A program made the position numbers and the translations under genes. From assembly GCA_040507005.1 (NCBI GenBank), contig JBEVVS010000213.1, forward strand, positions 1-24,843: a DNA stretch of 24,843 bases, read 5' to 3'. Source of the stretch: Thiodiazotropha sp040507005 (GTDB taxonomy: Bacteria > Pseudomonadota > Gammaproteobacteria > Chromatiales > Chromatiaceae). The notes beneath the pieces were generated by a model. That model ran no database searches and was not told the DNA's origin. It saw nothing but the letters and a program-made list of their open reading frames with translations. This document shows positions 1 to 7,284 of this stretch, piece after piece. How positions within the stretch are numbered: the first letter of the stretch is position 1; every line of letters starts with the position of its first letter.

Positions 1-543
1 GCCGATGGTGTAGACATACTCCGGGGAGAGGGCGACACCGACCACGGTGAGGGTGCGCAGGTTGCTGTTCATCAGCGCCTGGAAGCTGTCACCGGGCTGC
101 ATGCCGTGGGCTTCTGCGAAGGGCTCGCTCAACACCACCTCGTCGGGATGGTCGGGGCTGACCAGGCGGCCCTCACGCAGCACCAATTGATTTAGACGGG
201 GCTGTGCGCCCTCCGGGATCGAGACCAGCTGGCCGATCACCGGCTCCTCGAAGCCCTCGATGGAGAGGGTGGCCAGGTATTTGATCCGATGGTCCACGGA
301 GCGCACCCCGGGGATGGCGCGGATCTGCTCGATCAGCCGTTGCGGCGCCCGCTTGACACTGGCAAAGACCTCGCCGAAGCGCTGCCGCTCATAGTAGGCC
401 TCGGTGGTCTCGGTCAAGGCCTGCAGGCCGGAGAGCGACATCACCAGCACCGCCACCCCGGAGGCGATGACGATGCCGATGGCCAGCACCTGCCCGCGCA
501 GCTTCCAGAGTTTGCGAACCAGCTTTTTGTTCAGCGTCCGCAC
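1..543 (-). CDS. FtsX-family ABC transporter permease, N-terminal part (cut by left window edge)
   Basis: The first 181 codons of a membrane permease; the rest lies beyond base 1. It starts with a short basic segment (VRTLNKKLVRKLWKLRGQ), then one membrane segment at about residues 18-38, then a periplasmic MacB-core-like region with typical phrases such as YYERQRFGEVFASVKRAP and SVDHRI. This pattern fits the large two-FtsX-domain permeases that pair with a MacB/LolD-type ATPase and usually a periplasmic adaptor in an exporter. I chose the GTG at 543 because GGGGTGATAGA lies just before it and because relatives of this permease begin at the equivalent LNKKL stretch; an in-frame GTG at 588 is the alternative. 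It follows the ATPase gene on the same strand with a gap of about 70 bases, so the two are likely cotranscribed. The substrate cannot be told from sequence. Confidence 0.85.
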   Translation of the reverse strand, partial: MRTLNKKLVRKLWKLRGQVLAIGIVIASGVAVLVMSLSGLQALTETTEAYYERQRFGEVFASVKRAPQRLIEQIRAIPGVRSVDHRIKYLATLSIEGFEEPVIGQLVSIPEGAQPRLNQLVLREGRLVSPDHPDEVVLSEPFAEAHGMQPGDSFQALMNSNLRTLTVVGVALSPEYVYTIG

Positions 544-610
544 TCTATCACCCCGTAAGGTGCGGTTTGCCGCAGCATCAATCCCCACGCCCTTTTTGAC
601 CCTATGCCCA

Positions 611-1342
611 TCACCAGCTCAACTCCTCCGCTGCGCGCCGCGAGTCGTTGCTTTCCGTACTCACCACATGCCCATCTCCAAAGTGAATCACCCGGTCCGC
701 CATCTCCCCGATCACCGTGTTGTGGGTAATTACCGCGGTGGTGGTGCCCAGCTCCCGGTTGACCCGCTCGATCGCCTCCAGCACCAGGATGCCGGTCTCG
801 CTGTCCAGGGCGCCGGTAGGCTCATCGCAGAGCAATATATCGGGTCGTTTGGCGATGGCCCGGGCAATCGCCACCCGCTGCTGTTCACCCCCGGAGAGCT
901 GTGCCGGGAAGTGGTCGAGCCTCTCCCCCAGTCCTACCATCGACAGTGCTTCCGCCGGTTGCATGGGATCGACCGCGATTTCGGTCACCAGGGCGACATT
1001 CTCGCGGGCGGTAAGGCTTGGGATCAGGTTGTAGAATTGAAACACGAATCCCACGTGATCGCGCCGGTAACGGGTGAGGAGCGACTCATCCCCCGAGGTG
1101 ACATCCAACTCGCGAAACTGCACCTCGCCGCTGCTCGGGGTATCGAGTCCACCGAGAATATTCAGCAGCGTCGATTTGCCGCTGCCGGAGGGACCCAGCA
1201 ATACCACCAGCTCTCCCTCATAGAGCGATATATCCACCCCCCGCAGGGCGTGCACATCAACCGCTCCCGTGTGGTAGGTCTTGGTGAGAGATCTGCCTTC
1301 CAGGGTTATGGTCTGTTGTTCTGCATGACTCGACTGGGACAA
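611..1342 (-). CDS. ABC transporter ATP-binding protein, MacB/LolD type
   Basis: A 243-residue cytoplasmic ATPase that would power the FtsX-type permease encoded just downstream. All nucleotide-binding motifs are intact: Walker A GPSGSGKST (residues 50-58), Q-loop Gln102, signature LSGGEQQR (149-156), Walker B ILLCDEP (169-175) and H-loop His207. The phrase DEPTGALD is typical of the LolD/MacB/FtsE subfamily, which works on lipoproteins, peptides or small molecules by mechanotransmission rather than classical channel transport. Length is normal for the family. The start is a TTG at 1342, with AAGGAG about 11 bases upstream (1354-1359); no in-frame ATG occurs before the conserved region. It is the first visible gene of the exporter operon, with a gap of about 290 bases behind it where a promoter is expected but not obvious. 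Confidence 0.93.
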   Translation of the reverse strand: MSQSSHAEQQTITLEGRSLTKTYHTGAVDVHALRGVDISLYEGELVVLLGPSGSGKSTLLNILGGLDTPSSGEVQFRELDVTSGDESLLTRYRRDHVGFVFQFYNLIPSLTARENVALVTEIAVDPMQPAEALSMVGLGERLDHFPAQLSGGEQQRVAIARAIAKRPDILLCDEPTGALDSETGILVLEAIERVNRELGTTTAVITHNTVIGEMADRVIHFGDGHVVSTESNDSRRAAEELSW

Positions 1343-1636
1343 GACTGCTACCGCTCCTTGTTGCCGGATAGGTAGATATAGCCTGATATATCCATATCTT
1401 CTTTAGGGAAGTATAACGGGCAATCTAGAGGTTGGATTGATTGGCGGCAATTCAGTTACCGAAAATGAGTAAACTAGGCTGTGATTTGTTTGGTCAGCAA
1501 ATGGCAGCCTATGAACAAACTGGCAGAACGGAGGTAGATCAGCCACCGTAACTGGTGAACAGTGAGACAAACTGAGGCATACACATTTCTCGTGTCTACG
1601 CAGGAATATAGGAATAAGAAAAAACAGTGTTTGCGC
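1343..1636. other. Intergenic region, no gene recognised
   Basis: About 290 bases upstream of the ABC operon and downstream of the LEA14-like lipoprotein gene. No convincing open frame, tRNA or promoter is seen. One long-loop inverted repeat spans the lipoprotein stop codon: GGAATAAG at 1611-1618 and CTTATTCC at 1636-1643. A run of six A on the plus strand (T on the transcribed minus strand) sits inside the loop, so this could be a poor terminator. Confidence 0.5.
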
Positions 1637-2164
1637 TTATTCCGGTTTGGCTTCTTTCGAGGTTGCCGCGCTCGGCAGCAGATTGATCTCACCCTTCTCG
1701 CTGAAGGGCAGGGCCAGCATGCTCTCCGGTGAACTCAGGCTGCCGCTGATCTGGTAGTCGAAACTGCCGTCCTTGCGATCCTGCAGCGCGCTGAACTGCT
1801 TGATCAGGCCAAATACAGTGCTGCTCAATTCCACCTCAAGCAAGGATTCGCTGAATCCCGGGATGCTGGCCTTCTGATTGCTTACTCCAGAGGCGAAACG
1901 CTTGCCGTTCAGATCCAGGTCAAAGCTCATGCCGTCTACCTCGAGCGCCTCCTTGGTGCGGTTCTGCAAGCGGATCTTGACCAGATAGCGTTGCTCCATG
2001 AGGGTCGATTCCAGCGGCCTCAAATCTGCAATGGTTACCCTGATTCTATCCTCCCCGGGTTGCAGAGAGGCGCAGCCAAAAAGGGTCTGCAGCAGAAGCA
2101 ATAACAGGATAGATGCTGCAAGTCTAAAGCGGGCATAGCTGCTTCTGTTTCTGGTTGCATTCAT
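1637..2164 (-). CDS. LEA14-like (LEA type 2/WHy-fold) lipoprotein
   Basis: A 175-residue predicted lipoprotein. The N-terminus has a basic start, a leucine-rich membrane segment (about residues 14-30) and a lipobox LFGC with the lipidated cysteine at residue 31. The rest resembles the LEA type 2 (water stress and hypersensitive response) beta-sandwich: RVTIADLRPLE, RYLVKIRLQNRT, then FDLDLNGKRFASGVSN and the strand VEVELSS-like region. In this family the first strand positions itself around small hydrophobic or membrane surfaces, but the bacterial role is poorly known; general envelope stress protection is only a guess. The ATG at 2164 overlaps the stop of the upstream small membrane protein by four bases (ATGA), so the two are translationally coupled. 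Family call moderately sure, function unknown. Confidence 0.75.
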   Translation of the reverse strand: MNATRNRSSYARFRLAASILLLLLLQTLFGCASLQPGEDRIRVTIADLRPLESTLMEQRYLVKIRLQNRTKEALEVDGMSFDLDLNGKRFASGVSNQKASIPGFSESLLEVELSSTVFGLIKQFSALQDRKDGSFDYQISGSLSSPESMLALPFSEKGEINLLPSAATSKEAKPE

Positions 2165-2397
2165 GGTTGTGGGTCCTGTTCCTTATGTTCAATGGGGATT
2201 GGCTCATCCGGTTTGGTTTTTCGCCATGAACCGAACAACAGAGTCAATAGCCCCAGCAGCAGCTCATCGATAAAAGGGACCATATCCGGAATCAGCAGGT
2301 CGAGGGCAAACAGCGATGCTGTCAGCAGGAACAGCTGGCGGAATTTCAACCGATCTGCATATTTCAAAATGCCTGCGATAATGGGTATATGAGTCAT
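2161..2397 (-). CDS. Small membrane protein, DUF6116-like
   Basis: A 78-residue protein with two hydrophobic stretches at about residues 20-36 (LFLLTASLFALDLLIPD) and 39-58 (VPFIDELLLGLLTLLFGSW), followed by a short polar, proline-rich tail likely to be cytoplasmic. The pattern LKFRQLFLLTA...DLLIPD..PF.DE.LLGLLTLLFGSW matches what I recall of DUF6116, a family of tiny proteobacterial membrane proteins with no known function. It is the first gene of a two-gene operon with the LEA14-like lipoprotein; the frames overlap by ATGA. The ribosome binding site before the ATG at 2397 is weak (only AAAAGCAAA). The promoter must lie in the long gene-free stretch to the right, but I cannot place it. Confidence 0.7.
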   Translation of the reverse strand: MTHIPIIAGILKYADRLKFRQLFLLTASLFALDLLIPDMVPFIDELLLGLLTLLFGSWRKTKPDEPIPIEHKEQDPQP

Positions 2398-3174
2398 TTT
2401 GCTTTTAATATCAGTCCGTTATGGTGGCGGCTTTTAGCCTGCTTCTCGACCCCTTGCGGTCACTCATGGCAATGGTCTCTGATGCGCCTGTGCTCGTCCA
2501 GTGCAGAGTGTGAAATTTTATGGACTGGCCCTCTGGCCGGGGTGATCACCCCGGTTGGTTATCCCCCTAATGTGGGTAATTGCTTATATGGAAAAGTAGG
2601 GTAACTACCCATAAAAAACATGCTATGTAAGGGGTAATGTTAGCGTGAAGATAGTCACAATAATTATCATTGGGACCATAAATAAAAAGGGTATGAACGC
2701 TACTGGTTGTCGTTCACAAATGGGCGTTCTCAGAACAATTGAAAAAGGGTTAATGGATGGGGTAGCAGGGGTGTGTAAAAAGGCTTCAGCTAATGAATCG
2801 GGTTTAAAGGGGTGCCTGTTTGGTGCTGATTGAATTGGTTGATCAGCTAAATAGCTGAGTTTAGATTCAATCTCTCAAGGCAGACCGATTTGTTAGGGAG
2901 TCTGTACACGCTTTAAATACTGCAACAATTATGACAGCCATGATGGGGAAAGGGTTGTGCTTCTCCGGCACAATTCCGGTCATGCATCACGACTGCTTCC
3001 CGGTTATGTCATTTATCTAATCATCTGCTTCCATCACAACCGAAACATGATATTGCGTGTGGGTGTAGTTTGCACAGCATCCGGCATTACGGGGTCGTTT
3101 AACGGTTATTCCAGATGATCGTAAGGCAGTACTAACGACTGATTTAAAAAAGCCTTCGCTAACTGGAGAAGCGT
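2398..3174. other. Long intergenic region upstream of the cytochrome-porin gene
   Basis: About 780 bases between two divergently read genes. Short frames exist on the plus strand (for example 2389-2604 and 2645-2833) but have no ribosome site of note and no recognisable protein pattern, so I do not call them. The stretch contains an 18-base palindrome (2537-2554), a GGGTA/TACCC inverted repeat (GGGTAACTACCC, 2599-2610) near further GGGTAAT words (2574, 2632), and an imperfect palindrome CAGCTAAATAGCTG (2844-2857). A poor sigma70-like pair, TTGTTA at 2890 and TTAAAT at 2913 with 17-base spacing, lies 250 bases before the cytochrome gene. It may hold a long leader, a small RNA or binding sites. 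Confidence 0.5.
2537..2554. repeat. Perfect 18-base palindrome
   Basis: CCGGGGTGATCACCCCGG reads the same on both strands. It lies in a gene-free stretch with no T-run on either side, so it is more like an operator or a decayed repeat than a terminator. No partner copy is seen in the window. Confidence 0.6.
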
Positions 3175-4416
3175 ATGATCAACAAACTCACGATGTTGCA
3201 TGGTTATGCAATGGGGATACTCATAATAATAGGGGGGTTGGTGCTTCCGCAGCCGGCCGATGCGGTACCTGCATTTGCCCGCCAAACAAACATGCCCTGC
3301 ACCGCCTGTCATTTTCAGCATTTTCCGACGCTCAACTCATTTGGGAGATCGTTTCGCTCCGGCGGCTATACCCTTACCGGCGGTCAAGGCATGATCGAGG
3401 GTGATGATATATCCCTGCCGCTGATGTTGAACGCATCGGTTATAACCAAGCTGCGTTATGTGAAGAGTAATGGCAACACCAATGTGGGCAGCGACTATGG
3501 CGTCATCGAGTGGCCCGATGAAGCCGCCCTGCTGGTGGGGGGTAAGTTGGCTAAAGATGCCGGCTTTCTCATGGAGCTGGGATTAACCGATGCCAACTCC
3601 TTCCTCTCTACCAAGGTTCACTTCAATCTGGGTAAAGCGGGGGGTACCCAATTCAGCGCCATACCCTTCTCCACCGATGGATTGGGAGCGGCCTATGGTT
3701 TTGAACTGTTGAATACCGGCGCGCAGCGTTCCCAGCGGCCGATTGAGGAGCGCAGGGGTTTTAGCGCCGCGCAGGCATTGGGACTGGGCAGCGGTGAGGC
3801 AACCGGCATTGCGCTTGTGGCCTCGAGTCACAACTTCTTCGTCAACTACACTCCTTGGGTGCCAGGTTGGGAAGAGAACAATATGGAGGTCAAGCCTTCG
3901 GGGCTGGCCCACTATCTGCGTGCTGCCTATATGCCGTTTATCGGTTCCTGGGATACCGGTTTTGGTTTCCAACTCTGGTCGGGTGATGCGGAGGTTTCAG
4001 ACGGTCCCGGTGGCGAGAGGCTGATAGCCACCGATGGTTGGGTCATTGACGGTCAGATGCAGGGGAGTGTCGGCGACCTGCCCTTGGGTCTGTATGCCAG
4101 TTACGGCAGCTGCTCCGCTGATGAATCACATTTCCTGGAAGGTTGCACCAATACCGATGACGGTGAGGCATTCGGCTTTCTCGCCCAGCTGGGTGTGTTG
4201 CCCAACAAGGCAAATATATTTGCCGCCTATCGCACCCTGGATGACGGATCTGATGATAACTCGAAGTTCAACGCGACGACGATCGGAGCGAACTATCTAT
4301 TCTCGCAGAATATCCGTTTTGAGATCTTCTATGTTAAAGAGAGTGGGGATGGTGTGGATGCACGCGGCGATGAGCGTGACAGTAAATGGCTGTTTCAGCT
4401 CTTTGCCGGTTACTAA
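3175..4416 (+). CDS. Cyc2-like fused monoheme cytochrome-porin (candidate outer-membrane electron conduit)
   Basis: A 413-residue exported protein. The signal peptide runs to about residue 30 (cleavage QPADA/VPAF). Directly after it comes PAFARQTNMPCTACH with one c-type heme site CTACH (residues 42-46), then FQHFPTLNSFGRSFRSGGYTLTG. That combination (PAFARQT, CxxCH, P.L..FGR.F...GY) is the N-terminal signature I know from Cyc2, the outer-membrane cytochrome that oxidises Fe(II) in neutrophilic and acidophilic iron oxidisers, and from related porin-cytochromes. The remaining 340 residues alternate polar and hydrophobic residues and end in WLFQLFAGY, as a beta-barrel does; length fits Cyc2. GGAGAAGCGT before the ATG at 3175 gives a good ribosome site. 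The diheme cytochrome c gene follows on the same strand, a natural periplasmic acceptor. Family signature is seen; iron oxidation itself is inference, and other extracellular donors are possible. Confidence 0.8.
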   Translation: MINKLTMLHGYAMGILIIIGGLVLPQPADAVPAFARQTNMPCTACHFQHFPTLNSFGRSFRSGGYTLTGGQGMIEGDDISLPLMLNASVITKLRYVKSNGNTNVGSDYGVIEWPDEAALLVGGKLAKDAGFLMELGLTDANSFLSTKVHFNLGKAGGTQFSAIPFSTDGLGAAYGFELLNTGAQRSQRPIEERRGFSAAQALGLGSGEATGIALVASSHNFFVNYTPWVPGWEENNMEVKPSGLAHYLRAAYMPFIGSWDTGFGFQLWSGDAEVSDGPGGERLIATDGWVIDGQMQGSVGDLPLGLYASYGSCSADESHFLEGCTNTDDGEAFGFLAQLGVLPNKANIFAAYRTLDDGSDDNSKFNATTIGANYLFSQNIRFEIFYVKESGDGVDARGDERDSKWLFQLFAGY

Positions 4417-4431
4417 GGGAGAACTTGCGCC

Positions 4432-4512
4432 ATGTTGAAAAAACAACAGACTTTCTCAGTCGTCCCGGTTGCAAGATTGCAGTACCTGACTCAAGTGAGG
4501 ATTAACGCATGA
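4432..4512 (+). CDS. Possible 26-residue peptide or coupling leader
   Basis: A short frame from ATG 4432 to TGA 4510-4512 fills the gap between the porin-cytochrome and the diheme cytochrome. It has an AGGGAGA ribosome site 11 bases upstream (about 4416-4422), and its stop overlaps the ATG of the next gene (ATGA at 4509). The product (MLKKQQTFSVVPVARLQYLT and six more residues) has no recognisable motif. It may serve to couple translation of the cytochrome, or may be chance. The downstream gene has its own GAGG site, so coupling is not required. Confidence 0.25.
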   Translation: MLKKQQTFSVVPVARLQYLTQVRINA

Positions 4513-5171
4513 ACAGAATTGTTACTAGAATGACCAGATTCACGGCATGGGTGATCGCGTGTGGATTGATATCAATCCCTGCTTATGCAGGCAATGCCTA
4601 TGAGGGATATGCCCTGTACAATCAGTCTTGTTTCCTCTGTCATGGTGTGGATGGCAAGGGTACGGGGCCATTGGCTAAAAAACTCGATGTCGCTCCTGCG
4701 GACTTGACCGATGCTAATGGTGGTGCATCTGACAAATCGAACCGAGAGCTATTTGGTATGATCCAGGGCACTGTGAAACACGGATCGGGGACCAGTGCCA
4801 TGCCCCAGTGGGGATTGGCCATGCCCGGCAATCAAATCGAATCCATTGTCTCTTTCATACGTTTCTTGCAAAAGTCCAAGCACCCCCTGCTGGGCGACCC
4901 GCGGGTGGGTAAAAGGGTTTATGAAGACAATTGCGCTGCCTGTCATGGTCGATCGGGAAAGGGGGATGGCCCCTTGGCAGAGGTGTTGAACCTGAAAGCC
5001 ATGGATCATACCAACAGTGCCGAATTGAACAAGCATCCAAATTCCCATCTGATCGAAATCGTGACTTTTGGTACGCCAGGAAAATCGCTGATGCCCGGTT
5101 GGAAGGAAACGCTTACCCAGGAGGAGATCATAGGGGTCATCAGCTATCTGCGTCTGTTGCCAAAATACTAG
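4509..5171 (+). CDS. Periplasmic diheme cytochrome c
   Basis: A 220-residue exported cytochrome made of two class I cytochrome c domains. The signal peptide ends near residue 27 (PAYA/GNAY). Domain one has heme site CFLCH (41-45) with the likely axial Met98 in SAMPQW; domain two has CAACH (142-146) with Met195 in SLMPGW. Both have the GKGxGPLA stretch after the heme site, typical of the cytochrome c4/cbb3-CcoP-like fold family. It would carry electrons in the periplasm, most simply from the porin-cytochrome encoded just upstream to an inner-membrane oxidase or reverse-flow chain. The ATG at 4509 follows GAGGATTAACGC. A strong terminator lies 28 bases after the stop, so this closes the operon. 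Family certain; partner inferred from gene order. Confidence 0.93.
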   Translation: MNRIVTRMTRFTAWVIACGLISIPAYAGNAYEGYALYNQSCFLCHGVDGKGTGPLAKKLDVAPADLTDANGGASDKSNRELFGMIQGTVKHGSGTSAMPQWGLAMPGNQIESIVSFIRFLQKSKHPLLGDPRVGKRVYEDNCAACHGRSGKGDGPLAEVLNLKAMDHTNSAELNKHPNSHLIEIVTFGTPGKSLMPGWKETLTQEEIIGVISYLRLLPKY

Positions 5172-5198
5172 AAGACTAAAAAAACAGGCATAGCTTGG

Positions 5199-5230
5199 GG
5201 CCGCTGCCATCTGGCAGCGGCCTTTTTCTT
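5199..5230 (+). terminator. Rho-independent terminator after the cytochrome genes
   Basis: An 11-bp perfect stem (GGCCGCTGCCA at 5199-5209 and TGGCAGCGGCC at 5212-5222, loop TC) is followed directly by TTTTTCTT. It ends the plus-strand cytochrome operon and also separates it from the convergent lipoprotein gene. A run of seven A about 15 bases before the stem could make it weakly active in the other direction. Confidence 0.92.
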
Positions 5231-5234
5231 TCGT

Positions 5235-5849
5235 TTACAAGGCATCGAGAATCCGTTCGCGGGCTTGTTGATACTCCTCTTCTGTGATCAGGCCCTCTTG
5301 TCTGAGACTGTCGATACGAATCAGACGCTGCTTGATTGAATGCTCAAGGGTTGGCTTGCGGGCATCGATCATATGGGTCTCAGTCATATCCTGTTGGGCC
5401 GGGATGGGTTGTGTCTGGGATTCAAGATTAAGCTCAGTATCGGAATCCTTGACTGAAGTGACAGGGTCGTTGGGGGTTGCGGTTTGTTTGCTTGGGCCAG
5501 CCGCGCTTTCGCTGCAGTTTAGCTTGACCGATAGATCACTATTGAAGTCCTGATATCCTATGCGCTTCTTGAAATCCTGACACCCTGTCTTCCTAATCAC
5601 CAGGGTGCCGTATAACTGTTGATCCTTGGCATCGTACCCAGCGGGGTAGAGCTGCTGTTGCGAGATTTCGGCGGGTGTTTCGGCAACCGCTTTTCCCATC
5701 ACGTAGATCCCGGCTCCACTGGGTTCGCTCGTCACGTTCAGTGTCATGTCGCCTGATACTCCGCCAATACCGCTGCAGGCCTGAAGCATGGATAGACTGG
5801 CAGTGATACAGATCACACCATATTTTCTCGCCAACTGATGTTTCCCCAT
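5235..5849 (-). CDS. Lipoprotein with PEGA-like stretch and C-terminal SHOCT-like helix pair
   Basis: A 204-residue predicted lipoprotein of unknown function. The signal peptide ends in a lipobox LQAC with the lipidated Cys at residue 25. Residues about 38-62 (VTSEPSGAGIYVMGKAVAETP) look like the PEGA pattern of small surface beta domains. The middle (about 115-165) is Ser/Thr/Gln-rich and probably a flexible linker. The last 34 residues (IKQRLIRIDSLRQEGLITEE and on to ILDAL) match the SHOCT short C-terminal oligomerisation motif. Two cysteines (in RKTGCQDF and KLNCSES) could form a disulfide. AGAGGGCATCAA before the ATG at 5847-5849 is a good ribosome site. It converges on the cytochrome operon across the terminator, so a functional link is not implied. 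Confidence 0.7.
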   Translation of the reverse strand: MGKHQLARKYGVICITASLSMLQACSGIGGVSGDMTLNVTSEPSGAGIYVMGKAVAETPAEISQQQLYPAGYDAKDQQLYGTLVIRKTGCQDFKKRIGYQDFNSDLSVKLNCSESAAGPSKQTATPNDPVTSVKDSDTELNLESQTQPIPAQQDMTETHMIDARKPTLEHSIKQRLIRIDSLRQEGLITEEEYQQARERILDAL

Positions 5850-6266
5850 TTGATGCCCTCTTCTTAGGATTTTTCTATTCTCCCAGCACTATAAATCAAG
5901 CCCAGACAAAACACACGTTGAGTAAAGTGTGACTTGATTCTTAAGGCTTAATTAAAACTTAACTAGTTGATCACATTTCAAATTAATTATTCAGTAGTTT
6001 AAGTCTCGTTTAAGAATGGCGGGCTAACTTCTAACCCATAAGGATGACTACAACTGATTAATAAGTGAGGGACTGTGTCAGTCACATCGTTACTCAGACA
6101 CCGATTCTGGCAACGGTGAGGGTAGCTAACACAGAATTTACGGACAAATGATCTTCCCAATGGGGATTGGAGTTTTAGTTCGGGCTACATTTGCAGCCCA
6201 TTCAGATCAGAGGTGACTTGAAATGTTACAAGTCGAAATGAGTTTTATAACGCTGGAGGTTTTAAA
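5850..6266. other. Divergent intergenic region
   Basis: About 415 AT-rich bases between the lipoprotein gene and the small secreted protein gene, which are read away from each other; promoters for both must be here, but none stands out. An inverted repeat with six-base arms, GACTTG (6215-6220) and CAAGTC (6229-6234), lies about 33 bases before the plus-strand start, and a GGGCT/AGCCC hairpin lies just before it near 6183-6200. No gene or RNA recognised. Confidence 0.45.
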
Positions 6267-6746
6267 ATGAAGATTTTAATGCAGTTAATGACGTCTTCTA
6301 TAACAGCACTGACCCTATTGTTTTTGCCCTTGCAAGTAACGGCTGAAAAGGGTACTGCACCCGTCGATGGTATGTCCCTGGCCTCATTAGGTGGCTTGGA
6401 TGATACGCTGGTTATCGTGAATAAGATCGTAGGCGTCGATGCCAAGGGCAATCGGCATATCCTCTATAACGAAGAGGATGGCCGGGTCTACCGTTTGGAT
6501 AATATCGAGCAGGCGATTCATGACATGAATGCCAAGGGCATCGATTCGAAGGGAAGCTTCTGGTCACTGCAAGCGGTGTTGAGTGATACCGTCTATTTGA
6601 TCGGTAAGAACAGTAACCCCTATCCGGCCCAGCGGGCGGAGACAAGCATCCCCGCGAATCTGCCGTTGGCGGTGGAAAATTTGCGCGTGACCAAAGATAG
6701 GGTTATCGCTATCTACACCACTAATTGCGACAACAACTCTATTTGA
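6267..6746 (+). CDS. Secreted protein of unknown function
   Basis: A 159-residue protein with a clear signal peptide (about residues 1-26, cleavage after LQVTA). The ribosome site GGAGG (6255-6259) is well placed before the ATG. The mature part has no motif I recognise. It holds acidic and glycine-rich stretches and a repeated phrase type: VDAKGNRHILYN, MNAKGIDSKGSFWS. The C-terminus (RVIAIYTTNCDNNSI) has the only cysteine. The strand-rich look (DTLVIVNKIVGVDAKGN, DGRVYRLDN) suggests a small soluble beta protein in the periplasm. Flanked by an unrelated lipoprotein gene and a convergent hemerythrin gene, so context gives no function. Confidence 0.75.
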   Translation: MKILMQLMTSSITALTLLFLPLQVTAEKGTAPVDGMSLASLGGLDDTLVIVNKIVGVDAKGNRHILYNEEDGRVYRLDNIEQAIHDMNAKGIDSKGSFWSLQAVLSDTVYLIGKNSNPYPAQRAETSIPANLPLAVENLRVTKDRVIAIYTTNCDNNSI

Positions 6747-6775
6747 GAATCTACTCACACTACCTGGCAGGATTG

Positions 6776-6803
6776 CCCGCTGGCGGCCGTACGCCCCAGC
6801 GGG
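6776..6803. repeat. Hairpin between convergent genes
   Basis: CCCGCTGG (6776-6783) and CCAGCGGG (6796-6803) form an 8-bp stem with a 12-base loop, in the 58-base gap between two convergent genes. There is no T-run on either side, so it may be a transcript-end hairpin rather than a textbook terminator. Confidence 0.4.
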
Positions 6804-6804
6804 G

Positions 6805-7284
6805 CTAGCCTGTCTGAATCTGTGCTTCGGCAATGGTGTCGTAATCATCCTCGTTCGCTGAGCGTGACTGTTGTCGAAGATAATCGGCAAACATTTTATC
6901 ACTGTAGATCACGTGATTGATCTGCCAGTGTTTGAGTGCAGTCAGGGTCGCAAGGGAAAAAGGTCTAGTGCCTGCTTCGATCTCGCGAAGATAAGCATGC
7001 AGCTCAGCCATCAGCAACCGATGTTCGCGATGGTGTTCGGCCAGCCCAGGGTAGTTGTGTGCCCGCATCAACGCCTCCTCATCCTTAAAGTGGCATCGCG
7101 CCAGTTCTGCCAAGTCAGAGAGTTGTCGGTTTATTTGGTCAGTGTTTATGTGTTGACTCTTCTCTTGCTGATGGATAATTGATTGGTGTAGGTCATTTAT
7201 GGCGTCGGCAACTTGCAAATGCTGCTCGTCCAGATTTTGCAATCCGAGCAGCCAATCATCCCGCCAAAACAGGAAAGGTTTCAT
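6805..7284 (-). CDS. Bacteriohemerythrin
   Basis: A small non-heme di-iron oxygen-binding protein, about 159 residues, all helical. Counting from the upstream ATG at 7299, the iron ligands are in place: His27 (DEQH), His70 and Glu74 (HFKDEE), His89 and His93 (HHREH), His129 and Asp134 (HVIYSD). In bacteria such proteins store, carry or sense O2. I take the ATG at 7284 (sixth codon) as start, because GGAG lies nine bases before it, whereas the ATG at 7299 has no ribosome site; relatives also start close to the FLFWRDDW stretch. The site lies in a 14-base palindrome, ATGGAGATCTCCAT (7286-7299), that includes the rejected ATG. Last 20 residues are acidic and polar, a tail beyond the usual fold. 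It stands alone. Confidence 0.92.
   Translation of the reverse strand: MKPFLFWRDDWLLGLQNLDEQHLQVADAINDLHQSIIHQQEKSQHINTDQINRQLSDLAELARCHFKDEEALMRAHNYPGLAEHHREHRLLMAELHAYLREIEAGTRPFSLATLTALKHWQINHVIYSDKMFADYLRQQSRSANEDDYDTIAEAQIQTG

Noticed and set aside
404..1375. Long plus-strand frame of 323 codons
   Set aside because: It lies opposite the ABC ATPase gene, whose Walker and signature motifs are intact; the plus-strand product has no recognisable pattern.
2645..2833. 62-codon plus-strand frame in the long gap
   Set aside because: Starts with GTG without a clear ribosome site and has no recognisable composition or motif; probably chance in a gene-free stretch.
2890..2918. TTGTTA/TTAAAT pair as promoter of the cytochrome-porin gene
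   Set aside because: Only four of six matches in each box and 250 bases from the start codon; not strong enough to call.
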